In this document: piece after piece, positions 54,378-63,018 of the stretch | Layout: each line of letters starts with the position of its first letter | Numbering within the stretch: position 1 is the first letter of the stretch | Assembly: GCA_964553375.1 (NCBI GenBank) | Contig: CAZKKN010000002.1 | Location: 46,407-110,406, forward strand | Direction of reading: 5' to 3' | Length of the DNA: 64,000 bases | Source of the DNA: UBA9715 sp964553375 | Lineage (GTDB): Bacteria > Actinomycetota > Coriobacteriia > Coriobacteriales > Eggerthellaceae | Translations under genes and position numbers: made by a program | The notes under the pieces: model-generated | Database searches by the model: none | The model's input: only the letters and a program-made list of their open reading frames with translations | What the model was told of the DNA's origin: nothing

Positions 54378-54454
54378 GGATTGAGTCTACCACGCCACGC
54401 CCACAAGGTTTTGTGCTAGGATTCTTACTGGAATATAAGGAAAGGATTCATGCG

Positions 54455-55540
54455 ATGACGCCATCGAGCCCCATGTCTGAGGAAGCGGCCGCCAACCCTG
54501 GCCGGAGCGCTTCTTGGATAGACTTCTCCGGCACCGAGAATCCTTTCGGCACCCCCGATTCCTTCGTCCGCGCCATCGTGGATGCCACCTCCAACGGAGT
54601 GTGCTCCTATAACCCGGAGCGCAACGCCTACGCCTTTCGCAGCGCCCTCTCGCGGTTGCTGTCCCTGCCAGCCGAGTCGTTTCTCGTTGGCAGCTCCGCC
54701 GGCTCCATGATCCGCGCCGCCGTGCAGACCTTCGAGCCCTGCAACGTGGGCGTCACCGCCCCATGCTCCACCGAGTACGTGCTGGCCCTCAGCAACGCCG
54801 GGCACCGCATCCGCAAGATCACCCTCACCAACTCCTATGCTACGCCTAAGGCGCTCATGCTGGAGCAGCAGAAGGTGGACATAGATGCCGCTGTGCTGGC
54901 CAATCCCTCCTACCCCACCTCACGGCTGCTCTCCCATGCCACGCTTCTGACCTACCTTGAGAGCTGCGACTGGGTGGTGGTGGACGAACGCTCCATCGAA
55001 CTCACCTTAGGCGGCAAGAGCGTGGCGCCCCTGACCAGCGAATACAAGAATCTCATCGTGGTGCAATCCCTCAGCGAGGAATTCGCCTTGCCGGGCATCC
55101 ATGTGAGCTATTGCATCGCCCACCCCGATACCATCAGTGAGATTAAGCGCTTCTACGACAGCAGCGCCATCACCATGTTCCCCGAAGTGCTCTCCGATGC
55201 CCTTCTCACGGAATACCCCAAGCTGGATGGCGTGCGCGGCTTCCTCTACAGCGAGATTCCCTGGATGCAGACCATGCTCTCGCTGCTGCCGGGAGTGGAT
55301 ATCATCCCAGCCGAGGCCAACTACGTCATGAGCTCCTTCAGAAACGACGGCTCCCTTTCCCGGGAAGCCCCCAACACCGCCGCCTTGGCCGATCAGCTGG
55401 AGTTGGCCGGTTTCCTCATCCGCAAGCTTGAGGGCATGCCGGGGCTGGGCTCGGCCGACTACTTCTGCGTGGCAGTGCGCACCCGCCAGCAAAACGAGCA
55501 GCTCATCGAGGCCATGCGCACCCTCATCACCACCCCTTAA
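54455..55540 (+). CDS. Aminotransferase-fold protein lacking the PLP lysine (HisC/CobD-like pseudoenzyme)
   Basis: The 361-residue protein aligns with histidinol-phosphate aminotransferases over its length: ENPFGTP (28-34), NPxxPT (150-155) and Asp177-Glu178. At the catalytic block, where HisC has SK, it has SLSEEFALPGIHVSY, so the Schiff-base lysine is Glu208 and the phosphate-binding arginine is His216. The C-terminal carboxylate-binding arginine also looks lost (FCVAV). It is open throughout, so it is probably a functional non-catalytic relative rather than debris. ATG 54455 has AAGGAAAGG 9 nt upstream. Confidence 0.85.
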   Translation: MTPSSPMSEEAAANPGRSASWIDFSGTENPFGTPDSFVRAIVDATSNGVCSYNPERNAYAFRSALSRLLSLPAESFLVGSSAGSMIRAAVQTFEPCNVGVTAPCSTEYVLALSNAGHRIRKITLTNSYATPKALMLEQQKVDIDAAVLANPSYPTSRLLSHATLLTYLESCDWVVVDERSIELTLGGKSVAPLTSEYKNLIVVQSLSEEFALPGIHVSYCIAHPDTISEIKRFYDSSAITMFPEVLSDALLTEYPKLDGVRGFLYSEIPWMQTMLSLLPGVDIIPAEANYVMSSFRNDGSLSREAPNTAALADQLELAGFLIRKLEGMPGLGSADYFCVAVRTRQQNEQLIEAMRTLITTP

Positions 55541-55579
55541 GGGGCACTGCGACGGCTTCTCTTAGAACCTCTTAGAACC

Positions 55580-56611
55580 TTAGTTGAATTTGAAGATCCT
55601 CTGGGCCAGGTGATAGCCTCCCAGACCTATGCTGCGCCCAAGCCGTGAGGGCAGGTTCGTCCCCAGGTTCAGCACGTTATGCCTGATGGCACCATAGACA
55701 TCCGGGCGCTGTCCCTTCAAGTAATCCCAGATTCCCTGAAGCTTCTCCTCGGCTTCGGGCGTATCGATCATACGCAGGAACACCGAGCAGATGCACATCA
55801 TCATGGACAGGTAGTTCTCCATATAGCGCCGCAGCTTCCTCTGGGGCACATCGCGTTCCAAATCCACGGAATCTATGAGGATTCGCGTAACCCGCAACTG
55901 CTGGTCGATACGGGATTTCATGGTGTCCTCATTGACCGACTGACCCTCGCGGCCGATGAAATAGCGATACATGTCCCGATCGAAGTAGCGGATCGTCTTC
56001 ACCGCGGGCAGCGGCACATAAACGTAGATGTTATCCACATAGAAGCAGTGCTTCGGCAAGGTGAGGCCTATCGAGCGCAGCATCTCGGTGCGATAGATCA
56101 CCGAATGCATGAGCAGGTATTGGCTTGGGTGGAACCGGTGGATGTCATCCCAGGTGAACACCTCGCCCTGGGGAAAGACGTTCTTGTAGTCCATCACCAC
56201 GCGCTTGTTCTCATATACCTTCTCGTAGACGTAATTGCCTATCACCAGATCACAGGCCTCCTGAAGCTCGCATTGCTCCCGGAGGAATTCCATGATGGGC
56301 TCCATGGCATCATCATCCAACCAGTCATCGGAGTCCACAACCTTGAAATAGCGTCCCTGAGCCTGGGCAAGACCGGTGTTCACCGCAGAGCCATGGCCGC
56401 CGTTTTCCTGATGGATGGCATAGACCATGCCAGGGTAGCGCTCCTGCCAGGCATCGGCGATAGCCGCTGTGTCGTCCTTGGTGGAGCCGTCATCCACGAT
56501 GATGATCTCCACATCCCCCTGGCCGCCATCGCATGCCACCAAGGTGGAAAGGCATTTCTCCATATAGTCTGCCGAGTTGTAGCAGGGCACAGCGAATGTG
56601 ATGGTCTTCAA
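55580..56611 (-). CDS. Family 2 glycosyltransferase
   Basis: GT2 enzymes move sugars from nucleotide donors, usually to wall or capsule acceptors. The 343-residue product has an N-terminal GT-A fold with VPCYNSADYMEKCL, the donor-site IIVDDGS and the metal-site DSDDW. No membrane helices are clear. The acceptor is unknown. It converges with the aminotransferase-like gene; a tandem TCTTAGAACC repeat (55560-55579) lies near its 3' end. Confidence 0.9.
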   Translation of the reverse strand: MKTITFAVPCYNSADYMEKCLSTLVACDGGQGDVEIIIVDDGSTKDDTAAIADAWQERYPGMVYAIHQENGGHGSAVNTGLAQAQGRYFKVVDSDDWLDDDAMEPIMEFLREQCELQEACDLVIGNYVYEKVYENKRVVMDYKNVFPQGEVFTWDDIHRFHPSQYLLMHSVIYRTEMLRSIGLTLPKHCFYVDNIYVYVPLPAVKTIRYFDRDMYRYFIGREGQSVNEDTMKSRIDQQLRVTRILIDSVDLERDVPQRKLRRYMENYLSMMMCICSVFLRMIDTPEAEEKLQGIWDYLKGQRPDVYGAIRHNVLNLGTNLPSRLGRSIGLGGYHLAQRIFKFN

Positions 56612-56747
56612 AGGTTATCCCCTTCCCCGCCTGAACGGTTCACCTGCCAATGCTGCCGCGAACCATTTTATCGATAGCGCCTCCCGGCTGCGCCCTTATC
56701 ATGGAATCAGTAGATTCCCTTAAGGTAAACGGCCCAAGGAGCATCCC

Positions 56748-57731
56748 ATGAGCGAATTCCTCGATACGATGGTGGCCAAGGCCAAAGCCGACAAGAAAAC
56801 CATCGTCTTGCCCGAAGGCAACGATCCGCGTACCCTCCAGGCTGCCGAGCGCATCTTAGCCGACGGCGTTGCCAACCTCATCATCCTTGGCGATGAGCAG
56901 GCTTTGAAGGCCCAAGGGTTCGATTTGGAAGGTGCCCGCATCATAGACCCGAAGACCTACGAGGAGCGCGCATCCCTCGCAGCTGCCCTAGCCGAGCTGC
57001 GCCGGGCCAAAGGGCTCACCGAAGAGGAGGCCTTCGAGCTTCTGGGCGATGAGCTTTACCTGGGCATCATGCTAGTGAAAACCGGCCAGGCCGACGGCAT
57101 GGTTGCCGGCGCCTGCCATGCCACCGGCGATGTGCTGCGCCCAGGACTGCAGATCCTCAAAACCGCTCCGGGCTCGAAGCTCGTGAGCTCCTTTTTCATC
57201 ATGGTGGTGCCCGATTGCGATCTGGGCGCCCAGGGCACGTTCCTCTTCTCGGATTGCGGGCTTGAGGTGCAGCCGGACTCCGAGCGCCTGGCCCACATCG
57301 CCGTGAGCAGCGCACGTTCCTTTGAGGCGCTGACCGGCTTCGAGCCCACCGTGGCGATGCTCTCCCATTCCTCATACGGCTCGGCCAAGAACGACGATGC
57401 AGCCAAAGTGGCCCAGGCCACCCGCATCGCCCAAGAGCTGGCCCCGGAGCTATCCTTAGACGGGGAGCTGCAGCTTGATGCGGCCATCATACCGGAGATA
57501 GGCGCCGCGAAGGCTCCCGAGTCCCCCGTTGCCGGCCACGCCAACGTGCTCATCTTCCCAGACTTGGATGCCGGAAACATCGGGTACAAGCTGGTGCAGC
57601 GCCTGGCAAAAGCCGAAGCCTACGGCCCCATCACTCAAGGCATGGCCGCACCGGTGAACGATCTGTCCCGGGGTTGTTCGGCTGACGACATCTATGGCGT
57701 GGTGGCCATCACCTGCGTTCAGGCCCAATAG
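56748..57731 (+). CDS. pta: Phosphate acetyltransferase
   Basis: Pta converts acetyl-CoA and phosphate to acetyl phosphate. The 327-residue product is the short PTA_PTB type, with LPEGNDPRTLQAAERI, GMVAGACHATGDVLRP and MLSHSSYGSAKN. AAGGAG precedes ATG 56748. ackA, the next step to acetate and ATP, lies tail to tail 9 nt away instead of in the same operon. Confidence 0.95.
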   Translation: MSEFLDTMVAKAKADKKTIVLPEGNDPRTLQAAERILADGVANLIILGDEQALKAQGFDLEGARIIDPKTYEERASLAAALAELRRAKGLTEEEAFELLGDELYLGIMLVKTGQADGMVAGACHATGDVLRPGLQILKTAPGSKLVSSFFIMVVPDCDLGAQGTFLFSDCGLEVQPDSERLAHIAVSSARSFEALTGFEPTVAMLSHSSYGSAKNDDAAKVAQATRIAQELAPELSLDGELQLDAAIIPEIGAAKAPESPVAGHANVLIFPDLDAGNIGYKLVQRLAKAEAYGPITQGMAAPVNDLSRGCSADDIYGVVAITCVQAQ

Positions 57732-57740
57732 GCTGAGCCC

Positions 57741-58970
57741 TTACCAGATCTCGCTATCCACGTCTATCTCGGTCACCAGGTCGTGGACGAGTTCGTAGGT
57801 ATCGCGGGCTATCATGAGCTCCTCATCGGTGGGGATGATCACGATGAGCACTTCGGAATCGTCTGTGGAGATCTGACGCTCCCGCGGGCCGGTGCGATTG
57901 CGGTTCTCATCCAAGATGATGCCCATGGACTGCATGCCGGCGAAGATCATGCGGCGCATCTTCGCGCTGTTCTCCCCCACACCGCCTGTGAGCACGATGC
58001 AATCCACACCGCCCATAACGGCGATGTACTGACCGATGAACTTCTTAGCGGAATTGGAATACATCTCGTAGGCCAGAAGCGCCCGCTCGTTGCCGTGTTC
58101 AGCTTCGGCATCCACGCTGCGCAGGTCATTGCTGATGCCCGAAACCCCCAGAAGACCCGATTCCTTATTCATGAGGTCGTTCATCTGCTGGGGCTCTAGG
58201 CCCTCCTTCTCCATGAGATAGGTGACGATGGCCGGGTCGATGGTGCCGCAGCGCGTGCCCATCATAAGGCCATCCAGCGGCGTGAGCCCCATGGAGGTGT
58301 CCACGGCGATGCCATGGTCAACAGCGGTGATGGAGCACCCGTTGCCCAAATGGCAGGTGATCAGCTTCAGGTCGGTGAGCTCCTCGTCCAGGAAGTCCGC
58401 CGCGCGCTCCGCGATGAACCGATGCGATGTGCCATGGGCCCCGTACTTCCGGATGGAATACTTCTCGCAAAGCTCGTAGGGAAGCGGGTACATGTATGCC
58501 TTCGGCGGCAGAGACTGGTAAAACGAGGTATCGAAAACGGCCACCATGGGAACGTCGGGCATATGGTGCTGGCAGCCCCGGATGCCCATGATGGCGGCTT
58601 TGTTGTGCAGCGGAGCCAACTCGGCGAGCTCATCGATACGGGCGATGACCTCATCATCGATGATAACCGAGCGATCGAAGTACTTGCCGCCCTGGACGAT
58701 GCGATGGCCCACGGCATCTATCTCATCCAGGGAATCGATGGCTTTAGCGGGACCCGAGGTGAGCACCTCCAACACCAACGCCACGGCATGGTCGTGGTCG
58801 GGCATGGGGGTGTGGATGCATACTTCGTTCTCATCCAGGCCGTGCTTGTGGGTCGCCTCATCGCTTCCCACCCGATCGCAGAGGCCCTTGGCCAGGATCT
58901 CCTGGGTCTCAACGTTGATGAGCTGGTACTTCAGAGAAGATGAACCGGCATTGATTACAAGTACATTCAC
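57741..58970 (-). CDS. ackA: Acetate kinase
   Basis: AckA makes ATP and acetate from acetyl phosphate. The 409-residue product has NAGSSSLK, VFDTSFYQSLPPKAY, GAHGTSHRF, CHLGNGCSI and GGVGEN, the ASKHA fold motifs. It converges with pta. Upstream, toward the HIT gene, lie overlapping hairpins that could regulate it. Confidence 0.97.
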   Translation of the reverse strand: MNVLVINAGSSSLKYQLINVETQEILAKGLCDRVGSDEATHKHGLDENEVCIHTPMPDHDHAVALVLEVLTSGPAKAIDSLDEIDAVGHRIVQGGKYFDRSVIIDDEVIARIDELAELAPLHNKAAIMGIRGCQHHMPDVPMVAVFDTSFYQSLPPKAYMYPLPYELCEKYSIRKYGAHGTSHRFIAERAADFLDEELTDLKLITCHLGNGCSITAVDHGIAVDTSMGLTPLDGLMMGTRCGTIDPAIVTYLMEKEGLEPQQMNDLMNKESGLLGVSGISNDLRSVDAEAEHGNERALLAYEMYSNSAKKFIGQYIAVMGGVDCIVLTGGVGENSAKMRRMIFAGMQSMGIILDENRNRTGPRERQISTDDSEVLIVIIPTDEELMIARDTYELVHDLVTEIDVDSEIW

Positions 58971-59024
58971 AGAACAATCCCCTCGAGTTTCTGTAGACCC
59001 TCCCTATTTTAGCGATTCGGGGAA

Positions 59025-59066
59025 TGCCGAAAGCTGCTAGCCAGCCGCTTTCGGCAAGCGGCTGGC
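59025..59066. promoter_or_regulatory. Overlapping, mutually exclusive hairpins between the HIT gene and ackA
   Basis: Bases 59025-59034 pair perfectly with 59047-59056 (10 bp), and 59040-59050 pair perfectly with 59056-59066 (11 bp). Because 59047-59050 and 59056 are used by both, only one can form. On the minus strand they lie between the HIT stop and the ackA start. No long T-run is present. Confidence 0.6.
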
Positions 59067-59075
59067 CTCATGCCC

Positions 59076-59426
59076 CTATTCAGCAGGGTTTCCCGTGTTC
59101 ATCCTGCCGCCACCGAGCACATGGAGATGCAAGTGCGCCACCTCTTGGCGCGAATCGGGGCCGGCGTTGGAGATGACCCGGAAGCCCGTCTCATCGATGC
59201 CCTTCAACTGGGCCACCTTGCGCACCGCCGCCAGAAGGGCGGCCGCCTCGGCGCCATCGAGCTCTTCTGCGAGGCTCTCGTGGTGCTCTTTGGGGATCAC
59301 CAGGCTGTGCACGGGCATGAGCGGGTTTATGTCGTCGAAGGCGTAGACCAGATCATCCTCATAGACCTTCGTAGAGGGAATCTCCCCGGCCACGATCTTG
59401 CAGAAGATGCAATCCTCATCTCTCAT
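59076..59426 (-). CDS. HIT family (HinT-like) nucleotide hydrolase
   Basis: HinT hydrolyses nucleoside phosphoramidates and adenylates. The 116-residue product has CIFCKIVAGE, PKEHHESL and the triad HLHLHVLGGG. I chose ATG 59426, preceded by GGAGAAAGG; longer starts run into xseB. It lies 25 nt after xseB on the same strand. Confidence 0.95.
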   Translation of the reverse strand: MRDEDCIFCKIVAGEIPSTKVYEDDLVYAFDDINPLMPVHSLVIPKEHHESLAEELDGAEAAALLAAVRKVAQLKGIDETGFRVISNAGPDSRQEVAHLHLHVLGGGRMNTGNPAE

Positions 59427-59451
59427 AGCGGTTCCTTTCTCCTTCGCTTCC

Positions 59452-59703
59452 CTAGGAAAGCGTGCTGTCACGGATCTCGTCATCCTTCTCACCGGAAAGC
59501 TCGCCCATGAGCACGGTGACCTTCTGCTCGGCCTCGGAAAGCCGCTTTTGCAGGGAGGCCAGAAGGGCCACGCCGCGCTCATAGCGCACCAAGCTCTCCT
59601 CCAGCTCCAGCGTGTTTCCCTCCAAGGCATTCACGATGGAATCCAGCTCGGCCATGGCCTCGCGGAAACTGAGGTCGGACACATCCTTCATCTCTTCAGT
59701 CAT
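59452..59703 (-). CDS. xseB: Exodeoxyribonuclease VII small subunit
   Basis: XseB partners XseA in degrading single-stranded DNA. The 83-residue product is mostly helical with SFREAMAELDSIVNALE and LEESLVRYERGVAL. Its start overlaps xseA by 8 nt. Confidence 0.95.
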   Translation of the reverse strand: MTEEMKDVSDLSFREAMAELDSIVNALEGNTLELEESLVRYERGVALLASLQKRLSEAEQKVTVLMGELSGEKDDEIRDSTLS

Positions 59704-61042
59704 CAGCGGTTCCTTTCTTCACCACGGAAAACGGCATTGTCTCATCAACGGATTCCACCACGCACCCCAAGGTGCCATCGGAAAGCGTAAGGGTGATGGG
59801 CTCTCCCGGAACAACGGCTCCCACCTGGGATATTATGGCACCGCCGCCATCGCGGGCGATGGAATAGCCCCGCGCCAGGGTGTTCACCGGCGAAAGGTCC
59901 GCCAGTCGGCTTGCCTTGGAGGCAACGCCGAAGCGGAAGCGCTCGAGCATCACCGGACCCAGACGCTCCAGGCGCCCCTTCAGGGCATCCTGGCTTTGGC
60001 CGAGGGATGCCAGCCGGTTGGGAAGGCAATGGGAGAGACGCTCTGCAGTGAGGTCCAGCCACTGGGCATCGGCGGCGAAGAGCATCATGGTGTCTTTGAA
60101 GATGGCTTTCTCCGCGATGCGCTCCAAGTATTGGCGCGTGCGTTCCAAACGGCGCCCCAAGGCATTTTGCAGCCCCTGTGCCCGCTGGTTGAGAAGCGCC
60201 TCCAGCGCCTCGGGGGCGGGGCTCACCGCTTCAGCGGCAGCCGTGGGCGTAGAAGCCCGAAGATCCGAGACCATATCGGCTATGGTGGTGTCCACCTCAT
60301 GACCGATGCCGGTGACCACCGGCACCGGGGAGGCGGCGATGGCCCGGGCCAGGGCCTCATCGTTGAAGGGCATCAGGTCTTCGAATGACCCGCCGCCGCG
60401 CACCATGAGCACCACTTCCGCTCCGGCATCGATCACCGCAGCCAGGGCATCGGCGATACCCGCAGCCGCTGTGGGGCCTTCCACCGGCACGCCGGCCAGA
60501 TACACCTCGGATAAGGGGAAGCGCCGGCGCAGGGTGCGCAGCACATCATGGACCGCCGCTCCCCGCGGGGATGTGACCAGGCCTATCTTCGCCGGCAACT
60601 CGGGGAGCGCCCGCCGACGCTCCTGGGCGATGAGCCCTTCGGCCCGCAGCTTCTTTGCCAGGTTATCCACCCGCAACCGCAACTCCCCTTCCCCGGAAAG
60701 GGAGACGGAGAAAACGTCGAAGTTCATGCGCCCTTTGGCAACATAGAGGGAAAACCTGCCCACCACCTGCACCAATTGCCCCACGGCCAGGTCAAAGCCC
60801 AAGGCCTTGTAGCGGTTATTCCACATCATGCACGGCAAGCTGGCGCTGTCGTCTTTCAGCGTGAAGTATGCCGCCTTGTAGCCGGATTTCACCGAGACCT
60901 CGGAGACTTCGCCGATGATGGTCACCACAACGGATTCGAGGTTCTGCTTGGCCAGGTTCAACGCCCCCGATACGCTCAGTGCGTTCTCGGGCTGCTCTGA
61001 GCCTTCCTTCACCGGTTCTTCTGCCATGGCGCGAAGGTCCAT
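59696..61042 (-). CDS. xseA: Exodeoxyribonuclease VII large subunit
   Basis: XseA is the catalytic subunit of exonuclease VII. The 448-residue product has an N-terminal OB fold, VTSPRGAAVHD, the glycine-rich VLMVRGGGSFEDL, GIGHEVDTTIADMV and a coiled-coil C terminus. ATG 61042 overlaps the yugP stop (TGATG); ATG 61027 is an alternative. The promoter upstream of yugP probably drives all of yugP-xseA-xseB. Confidence 0.95.
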   Translation of the reverse strand: MDLRAMAEEPVKEGSEQPENALSVSGALNLAKQNLESVVVTIIGEVSEVSVKSGYKAAYFTLKDDSASLPCMMWNNRYKALGFDLAVGQLVQVVGRFSLYVAKGRMNFDVFSVSLSGEGELRLRVDNLAKKLRAEGLIAQERRRALPELPAKIGLVTSPRGAAVHDVLRTLRRRFPLSEVYLAGVPVEGPTAAAGIADALAAVIDAGAEVVLMVRGGGSFEDLMPFNDEALARAIAASPVPVVTGIGHEVDTTIADMVSDLRASTPTAAAEAVSPAPEALEALLNQRAQGLQNALGRRLERTRQYLERIAEKAIFKDTMMLFAADAQWLDLTAERLSHCLPNRLASLGQSQDALKGRLERLGPVMLERFRFGVASKASRLADLSPVNTLARGYSIARDGGGAIISQVGAVVPGEPITLTLSDGTLGCVVESVDETMPFSVVKKGTADD

Positions 61043-61698
61043 CAGTTATCGCGCACGCCAAGCAGGTAGATCAGCTGCAGAAGCGATGCCAGGGCCGCAG
61101 CCACATAGGTGAGGGCGCAGGCACGCAACACCGAGAACGAGGCGGTCACCTCACCTTGGGGCATGTTGATGGACTTCATGTAATCCATGGCCCTATGGGA
61201 TGCATTGAACTCCACCGGCAATGTGACCAGCTGGAAGATGACCACAACGGCGTAGAGGATGATAGCCAGGTTTATGAGCTGGAACGCATTCATGAAGATG
61301 CCGATGAGCAGGATGAATATCCATGCATTCGAAGCCAGGTTCACCGCCGGCACGATGGCGCCGCGAATCTTCATGGGCGTGTAGTCGGCTGCGTACTGGC
61401 AGGCATGGCCCGCCTCATGGCAAGCCGTGGCGATAGCCGTGATGGACGAGTGGGAGAACACGCTCGGCGAAAGCGAGATGGAGTTGTTGCGCGGGTCGAA
61501 GTGGTCTTGGCCTTCGGCGCCCTGGTGGATATTCACGCCGTAGACCCCATGGGCCGCAAGCATGTTCTGAGCAGCCTGGGCACCGGTGATGCCCAAAGAC
61601 GAGGGCACACGGCTGTATTTCTTCAGCTGGGAATTCACATAACCCGAAGCCGCTAGGCCTATGGCTAGCGTCACAATGATGAACATCCAATAACTCAT
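61042..61698 (-). CDS. YugP-like zinc metallopeptidase
   Basis: The 218-residue product has an N-terminal helix, the zinc motif HEAGH (His94, Glu95, His98) and three or four further hydrophobic helices, matching the neutral zinc metallopeptidase family 2 (YugP). The substrates are unknown. It starts with AAAGG upstream and overlaps xseA by one base. It sits behind a TATAAT promoter and a LexA-like box. Confidence 0.93.
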   Translation of the reverse strand: MSYWMFIIVTLAIGLAASGYVNSQLKKYSRVPSSLGITGAQAAQNMLAAHGVYGVNIHQGAEGQDHFDPRNNSISLSPSVFSHSSITAIATACHEAGHACQYAADYTPMKIRGAIVPAVNLASNAWIFILLIGIFMNAFQLINLAIILYAVVVIFQLVTLPVEFNASHRAMDYMKSINMPQGEVTASFSVLRACALTYVAAALASLLQLIYLLGVRDN

Positions 61699-61725
61699 AG
61701 CCGTCCTTTCGCTCTTTTGGAAGAG

Positions 61726-61756
61726 ATTATAGTGGAAAACCCTTCCCGGGCATCAA
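61726..61756 (-). promoter_or_regulatory. Promoter of the yugP-xseA-xseB operon
   Basis: On the minus strand TTGATG (61751-61756) and a perfect TATAAT (61726-61731) are separated by 19 nt, a little long. The leader would be about 20 nt. Confidence 0.5.
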
Positions 61757-61760
61757 GATT

Positions 61761-61774
61761 CGAACGTTTGTTTC
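61761..61774. promoter_or_regulatory. LexA-like box upstream of yugP-xseA-xseB
   Basis: CGAACGTTTGTTTC keeps CGAAC and GTT of the SOS box with two end mismatches. It lies 4 nt upstream of the -35 hexamer and resembles the recA box. Confidence 0.4.
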
Positions 61775-61788
61775 CCATTTGCCGCTTT

Positions 61789-62934
61789 TCATTCCAAAGG
61801 GCCGATTTGCGGCTTGCCATCCACGATGCGCAACGCCGTGCGACCCTCAAGAAGGTCGACGAGATCGTCTCCCACCAGCTCACGACGCCAACCTTTGAGT
61901 ACCTCAGCGTCGCTTAGATGTCCCCGGGCGATGGCCACCAGATCCCCGTGGCTTGCCAGGGTGGGAATGGCTATGCCGTTTTCCCGGGCCCTGGTGCGCA
62001 CGATGGCCATGAGCATGTCCACCTGGACATCCACGTTGGGCTCGCTTTTACCGGGGCTGTGATACTCGGGCCACGCCTCAGGGGAGGAATCCAGAGCGGC
62101 GCTCACCAGCTCTATGACCTCCCGCGCCTCACGGGTGGAGAGGCGCTCGCGCACCCCGCGCACCATGAATAGGTCATCGATGCTGCGCGGTTCGCGCTTG
62201 CAGGCCTCCACTATCTGCTCGTCGGTGAGCACCCACTTGCGAGGCACATTGCGCTTGCGGGCGGCTATCTCACGCCATGCGGCCATCTCCCGGGCTGCCG
62301 CCATCTGACGGCGGTTCAGCTGGGTGACATGCTTCAGGCGCCGGAAACGCTCCCGCTCGTCTTCGATGTAGTGCTCCGGGCGAGACATCTCGGCGAAATC
62401 CTCCGCCAGCCACTCCAAACGTCCCTTCTCCTGAAGCTGCTCGGTCATGAGCCGATAGAGCTTGGGCAGATACACCACGTCGTCCTTAGCGTAATCTATC
62501 TGGGATTCGCTCAAAGGGCGCGCCGACCAATCGGTGAAGGAGTCGGATTTCTTCAGCTTCACCCCGCAAACCGAATGCACCAAAGCGGCATAGCCTATCT
62601 GCTGGGTCTGCCCCAGCAAGGCGGCGGCCACCTGGGTATCGAAGATGGGAGTGGGCAGGCAATCCAGGTCGTAGAGGAGAATCTCCAAATCCTGATAGCC
62701 CGCGTGGAAGATCTTCACGATGGACGGGTCGGTCAGAAGCCCATTGAGCACTTTCAGGTCATCCACGGTGAAGGGGTCTATGATGACCTCCTCGCTTTCG
62801 GTGGCCATCTGAAGCAGGCAGAGCTTCGGGTAATAGGTGCGCTCGCGCAAAAATTCCGTGTCGATGGCCAAAAGACTGGATTCACCGGCACGCTTGACGA
62901 ACGATTCGAGTTCTTCCTGGGACGTTATATACAT
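61789..62934 (-). CDS. rnd: Ribonuclease D
   Basis: RNase D trims tRNA 3' ends. The 381-residue product has the DEDD exonuclease domain with Asp25 and Glu27 (AIDTEFLRERTYYP), the HAGYQDLEIL segment and the DYAKDDVVYL motif, then an HRDC domain (about 205-285) and a further helical region. ATG 62934 follows AAGGTGAAG. With pnp, rnj and rny it makes four processive or initiating RNases in this window. Confidence 0.92.
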   Translation of the reverse strand: MYITSQEELESFVKRAGESSLLAIDTEFLRERTYYPKLCLLQMATESEEVIIDPFTVDDLKVLNGLLTDPSIVKIFHAGYQDLEILLYDLDCLPTPIFDTQVAAALLGQTQQIGYAALVHSVCGVKLKKSDSFTDWSARPLSESQIDYAKDDVVYLPKLYRLMTEQLQEKGRLEWLAEDFAEMSRPEHYIEDERERFRRLKHVTQLNRRQMAAAREMAAWREIAARKRNVPRKWVLTDEQIVEACKREPRSIDDLFMVRGVRERLSTREAREVIELVSAALDSSPEAWPEYHSPGKSEPNVDVQVDMLMAIVRTRARENGIAIPTLASHGDLVAIARGHLSDAEVLKGWRRELVGDDLVDLLEGRTALRIVDGKPQIGPLE

Positions 62935-62948
62935 GTAATTACTTCACC

Positions 62949-62976
62949 TTGCACTCTGAAACCTTTGAAGTATCAT
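62949..62976 (+). promoter_or_regulatory. Promoter of the diacylglycerol-kinase-family gene
   Basis: TTGCAC (62949-62954) and TATCAT (62971-62976) are separated by 16 nt. The start site would lie about 35 nt before ATG 63019. Confidence 0.5.
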
Positions 62977-63018
62977 CATATACCATAGCAGTGGAGGGGA
63001 TCTCATCCGAGGGGCACG

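Noticed and set aside
54411..54439. TTGTGC-N17-TATAAG promoter before the aminotransferase-like gene
   Set aside because: The predicted start site would fall after the ribosome-binding site, so the match is probably chance.
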